This document shows positions 59,150 through 64,000 of a DNA stretch of 64,000 nt, piece after piece. Both the position numbers and the translations under genes were made by a program. The notes under the pieces are model-generated. The model saw only the letters and a program-made list of their open reading frames with translations, did not search any database and was not told the DNA's origin. The stretch covers positions 4,030,001 through 4,094,000 of the forward strand of contig NW_024037074.1 of NCBI RefSeq assembly GCF_015706575.1. The letters are read 5' to 3'. The stretch's first letter is position 1, and each line of letters begins with the position of its first letter. Source of the DNA: Patiria miniata. Its lineage: Eukaryota; Echinodermata; Asteroidea; Valvatida; Asterinidae.

Positions 59150-59659
59150 CAGGGTGAGTCAAAAAACACGAAACCCAAATGTCGGGACTATTGTTTTAGT
59201 AAAGTTATGCATAATTATAGCACTTTCAAAATCTGGGACATAAAAGCCCAATTCATAAGCTTTCTTTTATTACAAGAATCATTCAAATCACTCAGGTACT
59301 TTTTAAGTTATGGAATTAATTAAACACATCCACCGTTTTAAAATTCTGTCCACGGATCACACAAAAGGTGTGCGTTCTTTCAGCAAAACGAAAACAATTC
59401 ACACACATCCCTATGTGATTTGTTTTCGTTTTGCTGAAAGAACACTTACTGTTTTGTGATCCGTGGACTAACTTTAAAACGATGGTTGTGTTTAAAAGCT
59501 CGCAACTTAAAAATTACATGAGTAATTTGAATGATTCTTGTACTAAGAAAGCTTATGAATTGAGCCTTCATATCCTACATTTTGAACGGGCTACATTTAG
59601 AACTTCACTAAAACAATGGTCCGGACATTTGGGTTTCGGGGTTTTTTTTACTCATCCTG
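59150..59659. mobile_element. TA-flanked fold-back MITE, family 1, copy 2
   Basis: Homologous along its length to 5610-6122. It shares CAGGGTGAGTCAA, GCACTTTCAAAATCT, AAAGCCCAATT-ATAAGCTTTCT, GATCCGTGGA and the CATTTGGGTTTC end. TA lies on both sides (59148-59149 and 59660-59661). The central palindrome TTTCAGCAAAACGAAAACAA / TTGTTTTCGTTTTGCTGAAA is better preserved than in copy 1. Confidence 0.9.
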
Positions 59660-59661
59660 TA

Positions 59662-60785
59662 CAGTAAAACTTGCCCACGCATAAAAAACCCCAGATTATA
59701 AGATTTTTGTTGCCCTACCGTACCACTGTTTTGGTTTCGTGTTTTAAGATTGGTTTTCTGGATTTAAAAGACGTAATCGGATGCTAAACTATGATCAACA
59801 CGAGAGTTACGTCACTGTGTTGGTGGCCATTAGCCTTTCTTGAAACAAATCATGATAATGGTTGTTGGTTTCTTTGTTTCTTTGTTTCTTGGGTTGTCTG
59901 TTTCTTGGTTTGTTTGTGTATTATTCTCTTTATTTATTGTGGTGCAGATAGTGCCCCGCCAGCTGCGAGAGATTTCTTTTTAGAGACTCTTTGTTACGGT
60001 AAGAAAGGTGAAATTACGACATTTCTCGTGCGGAGAAAAAAAACCCACGCGAAAACAACATTTAAGTAATTAGAGTGTTCAATAAGAAACCTTTACCATT
60101 GTCCACAAGACGGAAAAAACAACTCAGGGTCTGCAGTCAACTGCCTCCCACGATCACGTCATCCCTGGCCAAGCGCCATATCAAAAGTCCCCGGGAGTGT
60201 CAGATACAGTTAATCTTTCTTTTCAATACTGTGTACAGCGGTCGATCCGCAGGTGCGCAACTTTGAACCCAAATCAAGCAGAAACTGGATTGCCCTGCTG
60301 GGGTCGTAATTTGCCATCTATCGGATATGGATTCCGGCGGGCCTGGCCAAGCCAAACACGCTCAGCAAATGCAAACACGGTCGGCCTGATAGCAATTACT
60401 TCTACGCGACCTAGTTCAGCTTAAGGCAGACATCCGCAGTAATTATTATCTCCGATCTTTTTTATCAGAGTTTCAATGTTGGTTTTAATAACAGTTTTGG
60501 AGGAAGTCGGTCACCACATGCTTGTATTACGTTATTGATCGCCCTGGAAGTTAAAAAAAGAAAACACATGTTTTGTTGGCTTTTCCGCGTTATGAAAGTC
60601 GCCTTCTGCGCTACCCTGGATCGGGATCAAGGCAGAATGGAATACTTTGCCAATACGCATCACAAGAAGATGGCTCGCTGAAGTGTTAACTCATGAAAAA
60701 CACATGCCTTTATCGACTCGAATTACGCATACCTGAGATGTATTATTATTGCACACAAATCAATGCTATAATAGGGAGACACTCC
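59662..60785. other. Intergenic, nothing recognised
   Basis: A TTTCTTTG-type microsatellite at 59871-59920. A 92-codon frame (59791-60069) is hydrophobic because of it and is not called a gene. Confidence 0.45.
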
Positions 60786-61101
60786 CATAGACTTGTACGG
60801 TATACTAAAGGTAAAGGTGACGAACCTGTGTTCACAGGAACGGAGTGCCCATCTCTTTTTCGTTAGCGATTGGGCCAGACTCATATGCTGCTATGGGGGA
60901 TCGCCACATCTCCACAGCGAGTCTGTTACCTTCCCAGCATTGAATAATACCGGTACCCATTTAATACCTGGGTTGAGAGGAGAACATGTAATTGAGGTAA
61001 AGCGCCTTACTCAAGGGCACAACACGCATGGCCACAGCGGGGCTCGAACCTACAACCTCACGATCATAAATCCTAGACTCCACCGCTAGACCACAACGTG
61101 C
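60786..61101 (-). mobile_element. SINE-C, tRNA-headed with Deu-like middle
   Basis: On the minus strand the head has A box TGGTCTAGCGGTGG (61080-61093) and B box GGTTCGAGCCC (61040-61050). It is followed by GTGCCCTTGAGTAAGGCGCT and TTACCTCAATTAC, the type of core I associate with the Deu SINE superfamily (recalled, not checked). Next comes TGGGTACCGGTATTATTCA. The 3' end near 60786 is approximate. Confidence 0.75.
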
Positions 61102-61261
61102 CCACAAAATGTGCACAAAATGTTTCCATCTTTAATGTCACCTAACCCCAATTTTACCTTAACCTACACCCACGAATCTCGGTCTATTTATGTTTTGGGC
61201 CACGAGCATCAATCTAGCCCATTGCGATAATAAAATTCCTTCTCCAAATGGTAGTTAAAGC
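61102..61261. other. Intergenic, nothing recognised
   Basis: No repeat or gene was seen. Confidence 0.5.
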
Positions 61262-61338
61262 AATAGGGCGACACCAAATTGTCGTATCAGGTGTGTAACC
61301 GTCATATAGAAAAGTTAAGCAAAAAGTGTCGCCCTATT
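61262..61338. mobile_element. Tiny inverted-repeat element, AATAGGGCGACAC
   Basis: A perfect 13-bp inverted repeat, AATAGGGCGACAC and GTGTCGCCCTATT, bounds 77 bp. It is probably a miniature DNA element or a remnant. No target duplication is evident. Confidence 0.65.
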
Positions 61339-62643
61339 AGGGAATACATAGGTTGACATGTAAATGTATAACAACTTTGAGTGAGTGGTTTTTGCTTCGA
61401 AAGCTTATGCAAACTTTTATTCTTGTTAGTCATTTTAAAGTGCTACCTTACTTTTCCATGTGATTCTGCCTGACTTACACGGCTACTCACCACTTATATA
61501 CAAAGGTGAGTGTAAAGGAGATATGGTTCACATACATTTGAAAATCGATATGACGATAACAACCTCGTCCCCAGGGATTACTTTATTTTCAAGCTCGTTT
61601 CTAATAGTAACCCCTACACATGGGAAATTTGCGTCCTGTATTCCGATTCGATGCAGCAATATCAAGTAATGGATTTATATCGGGTACTTGGTGTAAGTTA
61701 TTTCCATCTGGACTTAGGTAATAGTCAATGTGAATTATTAATTTTCGTCCACTGTGTCTCATAAACAATCCTCCTTTTTCCATCTTTACATATATTAATA
61801 TGCAATGTGGTACACATTGACTGGATGAGATTGTAACATTTTAACTTTGAAAAAAAATTCGTGTTTTCGGATCTCACGCCGCAACGAACAGATTCTGTTT
61901 TTACCTCAGACACCGCATACACAGCACACATTTAAAGCACAGCCAGGTACCAGACTATTCCTTATTTGCATACGTGTGCAAGGTATTTAAACATGCAAAT
62001 GATCCAATTCAGGGTGAGAGAGCATGTACATTGCAGTTGTGGGATCGTTCAGTTCGACTCCATGGGAACGACGTTGGGTTGGTGCTTGTTAACAAACCCG
62101 ATACGTCTGTACCGGTGTAACAGCAGCATTCGCAGGTGCGCTTTTAGGTGTAACCTGATGTACAACAGGATATCATTTTTATGGGATTGTTTTTCTTTTC
62201 GAATGGATATCCTGATTTTACAGCAAGAGATAACAAAGGATTCCCATGATGTACCTGTGAGTGTGACCCTTACACTTCCTTGTCACTTCGCTCTTTTTCG
62301 CCGCACCTGCCTATCCAAGGACACCGGTAACATCTAAATGTAACTAAATCTTAAAAAAAAAAACAAGGCAAGCCTAAAACAAGTCTTTTTTCGATGTTTG
62401 CAGGCGTCGAAAAACACAGCGGCGGGTAAAGTTAGTCCTTATGAAAAGAACGCGACACGCTAAAGCAGTAACCCCATGTAAGTGGTTAAAGGGGCACATC
62501 GTCCTGAAATCAGCAAAATTTGTGTGTATATAGGATTGTTTGCTAATCCTATTTTAAAGATCTGGTTGAAAGCTTCAATGAAACTAACCGACATTGTCTG
62601 ACACGGAAGCCACGGGCAACGTCCAAGAAGAAGAAGACTTATA
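61339..62643. other. Intergenic with a repeat copy
   Basis: Contains 61944-62080, the inverted partner of 57917-58043. A 123-codon frame (61966-62337) overlaps that repeat and is not called a gene. The rest is unremarkable. Confidence 0.45.
61944..62080 (-). repeat. Interspersed repeat, copy 2 (inverted)
   Basis: See 57917-58043. The minus strand starts near CCCAACGTCGTTCCC, passes through CACCCTGAATTGGATCATTT and ends with GGAATAGTCTGGTACCTG. Confidence 0.65.
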
Positions 62644-63163
62644 CAGGGTAGATAAAAAAAAAACCGAAACCGAGATATTATTGCTAATTGGGACAGAAGT
62701 AGGGCACATGTGAATCAAAGGGAGGTATCTTCTGTTAGGGTTGGATCTCCTCTTTAATTGATACCCTGATCATGTCATTACATTCACGGTTGACTGAGCA
62801 GTGACCAATTTTATGAAAGGGTCTACTTAGAGAATTGCGCCACTTTTCAATTATGGTTTTTGTTGTGTCAATTGTCAATGTTAGGCCTATGCCTATGGTT
62901 GCCTTAATTGGCAATCATAGGTATGGTTGCCAATTAAGGCAGGATGGGAAAAAAGAGATTTCACCATGAAAAGTGGCAAAAGTCTCTAAATAGACCCTTT
63001 CATAAAATTGGTCACTGCTCAGTCAACCGTTAATGTAAGGACATGATCAGGGTGTCATTTTGAAGAGGAGATTCAACCCTAACAGAGGATATATATCTTC
63101 CTTTGATTCACATGTGCCCTACTTCTGTTTCAATTAGCAATCGGGTTTTTTTTATCCACCCTG
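62644..63163. mobile_element. TA-flanked fold-back MITE, family 3
   Basis: A 520-bp element with ends CAGGGTAGATAAAAAAAA and TTTTTTTTATCCACCCTG and TA on both sides (62642-62643 and 63164-63165). The arms are about 200 bp and near-perfectly inverted (GGGCACATGTGAATCAAAG, GACTGAGCAGTGACCAATTT, CTTTTCA). The centre has a further stem, TTAATTGGCAA / TTGCCAATTAA. No coding capacity. Confidence 0.92.
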
Positions 63164-63165
63164 TA

Positions 63166-63407
63166 TATTGACGGCTGGTGCGCATGCCACAAAATGTTCG
63201 CCGCGTCAGAAGTAAACAGTCGTTTTTCCCCCGTCTTTTCTCAGGAACAGTGAGACATCAGGTTAGCTTTTTAACCAAACCTTTGAAATACGATAAATAA
63301 CAAATCTTAAACATAAACATTTCGGCGATATTTCAGGAAGATGTGCACTAGATCTGTGACATAAATTTCACACACAACAATTAAGGTCAAGTAAAAACAA
63401 AATATGA
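63166..63407. other. Intergenic, nothing recognised
   Basis: Unique-looking sequence between two fold-back elements. Confidence 0.5.
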
Positions 63408-63682
63408 TTAGCGTCCTGCCTTTTTGAAGAAAAGGAAGGAGGAGGCCTTTTGTCCCCCTCAAAAATGGCCGCCCAACAAGGCTAATTTTCAAGATGGCCG
63501 CCAGCTATTTTTTTAAATGGCCGCAACTTGGAAATGACATACCACCTTTATAATTTATGGGCTAGATGCAACTGACAAAGAGGCCAAAATGATGTCACTG
63601 TTTAAAATTTATCGGTTTTTTCGGTTTCAAAAAAAAAGAAAAAGGAGGCGGCCTTCAAAAAGGAAGCGAGCGGGGACGCTAA
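63408..63682. mobile_element. Inverted-repeat MITE, TTAGCGTCC ends
   Basis: TTAGCGTCC then GCC and CTTTTTGAAG at the left mirror CTTCAAAAAGG and GGACGCTAA at the right. The interior has three ATGGCCGC words. It is 275 bp and non-coding. The terminal TTA/TAA may include the target. Confidence 0.7.
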
Positions 63683-64000
63683 ACATGTTTTTTTTTTATT
63701 TGGCCTAACCCCCCATTTTCGCGATGGCAGCAGAACCTGTCCTTGAACGTTCGGCGCTGCAATTTACTTCACAAATAGGCTGTGGCCTAATTCATGCCTC
63801 GGTATAAAAAAAACACATGCAAGATAGAGTCAGAAAGAAGAAATTGGAGACGAGCCAGGAGACTCATTCATATTGAACTGAATAAATATTGCATGCATGC
63901 GTTGCAACCTTTTGTTCGCATCCGTGTTGTTCTTTCATTCCCATTCTGTTTCTGTAACGCCTGGAAAAGCAGCGACTGACCAACTTTTTTTAATCAATAG
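63683..64000. other. Window end, nothing recognised
   Basis: A short frame (63794-63979) has no recognisable domain and runs close to the window edge. Confidence 0.45.

Noticed and set aside
1-64000. CRISPR arrays, operons, prokaryotic signals
   Set aside because: Tandem repeats here lack unique spacers of uniform length, and gene content and repeat types are eukaryotic.
1-64000. Retrovirus-like or Polinton-like elements
   Set aside because: No long terminal repeats and no polymerase, integrase or capsid frames were recognised by eye. Old fragments could still be missed.

Overview
This is eukaryotic DNA, most likely from a marine invertebrate deuterostome. I lean towards an echinoderm such as a sea star, but that is inference. 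The reasons are one intronless seven-transmembrane receptor of the histamine H3 type, a very sparse gene load, tRNA-headed SINEs including one with a Deu-like middle, many short DNA transposons with 8-bp (hAT) or TA (mariner-type) target duplications, and unusually long G/C homopolymers. Nothing bacterial or viral is evident, and I saw no reverse-transcriptase, integrase or capsid reading frame.

The only convincing protein gene is at 3418-4692 on the + strand. It encodes a complete 424-residue amine-type GPCR in a single exon. The other open frames are short, overlap on both strands, or lie inside repeats. One cysteine-rich frame near 35.0 kb (minus strand) could be an exon and is reported as a candidate only.

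Layout. 0-1.4 kb: degenerate hAT-like ends and copy A of a hairpin-bearing repeat. 2.3-4.7 kb: receptor gene and its 5' flank. 5.6-10.2 kb: a TA-flanked fold-back element, a GGGTCA-rich inverted-repeat element and a truncated copy of a TTAG-flanked element. 15.3-18.1 kb: two related minisatellites split by an insertion, then a fold-back holding a tRNA-like promoter. 20.2-24.9 kb: a GAGTAC-rich hAT element, SINE-A copies and an old tandem duplication. 29-33.7 kb: several palindromes. 35.2-40.3 kb: a mariner-type element, a hAT element nested in another hAT element, SINE-B, a TTTAAAGG element and a SINE-A copy. 41.7-50 kb: SINE-A copies, copy B of the hairpin repeat carrying a hAT insertion, the full TTAG-flanked element and another hAT element. 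51.7-64 kb: a long palindrome, a hAT element, twin kappaB-like sites, an RTE-like LINE end, a second copy of the 5.6-kb fold-back, a Deu-like SINE and two further fold-backs.

The window is therefore mainly a record of small non-autonomous transposons. The clearest observations are six hAT-type elements with readable 8-bp duplications (one inside another, and one with its unoccupied site preserved in a paralogous repeat), and a hairpin whose 13-nt spacer lies in opposite orientations in two copies of the same repeat. I do not see a multi-gene system.
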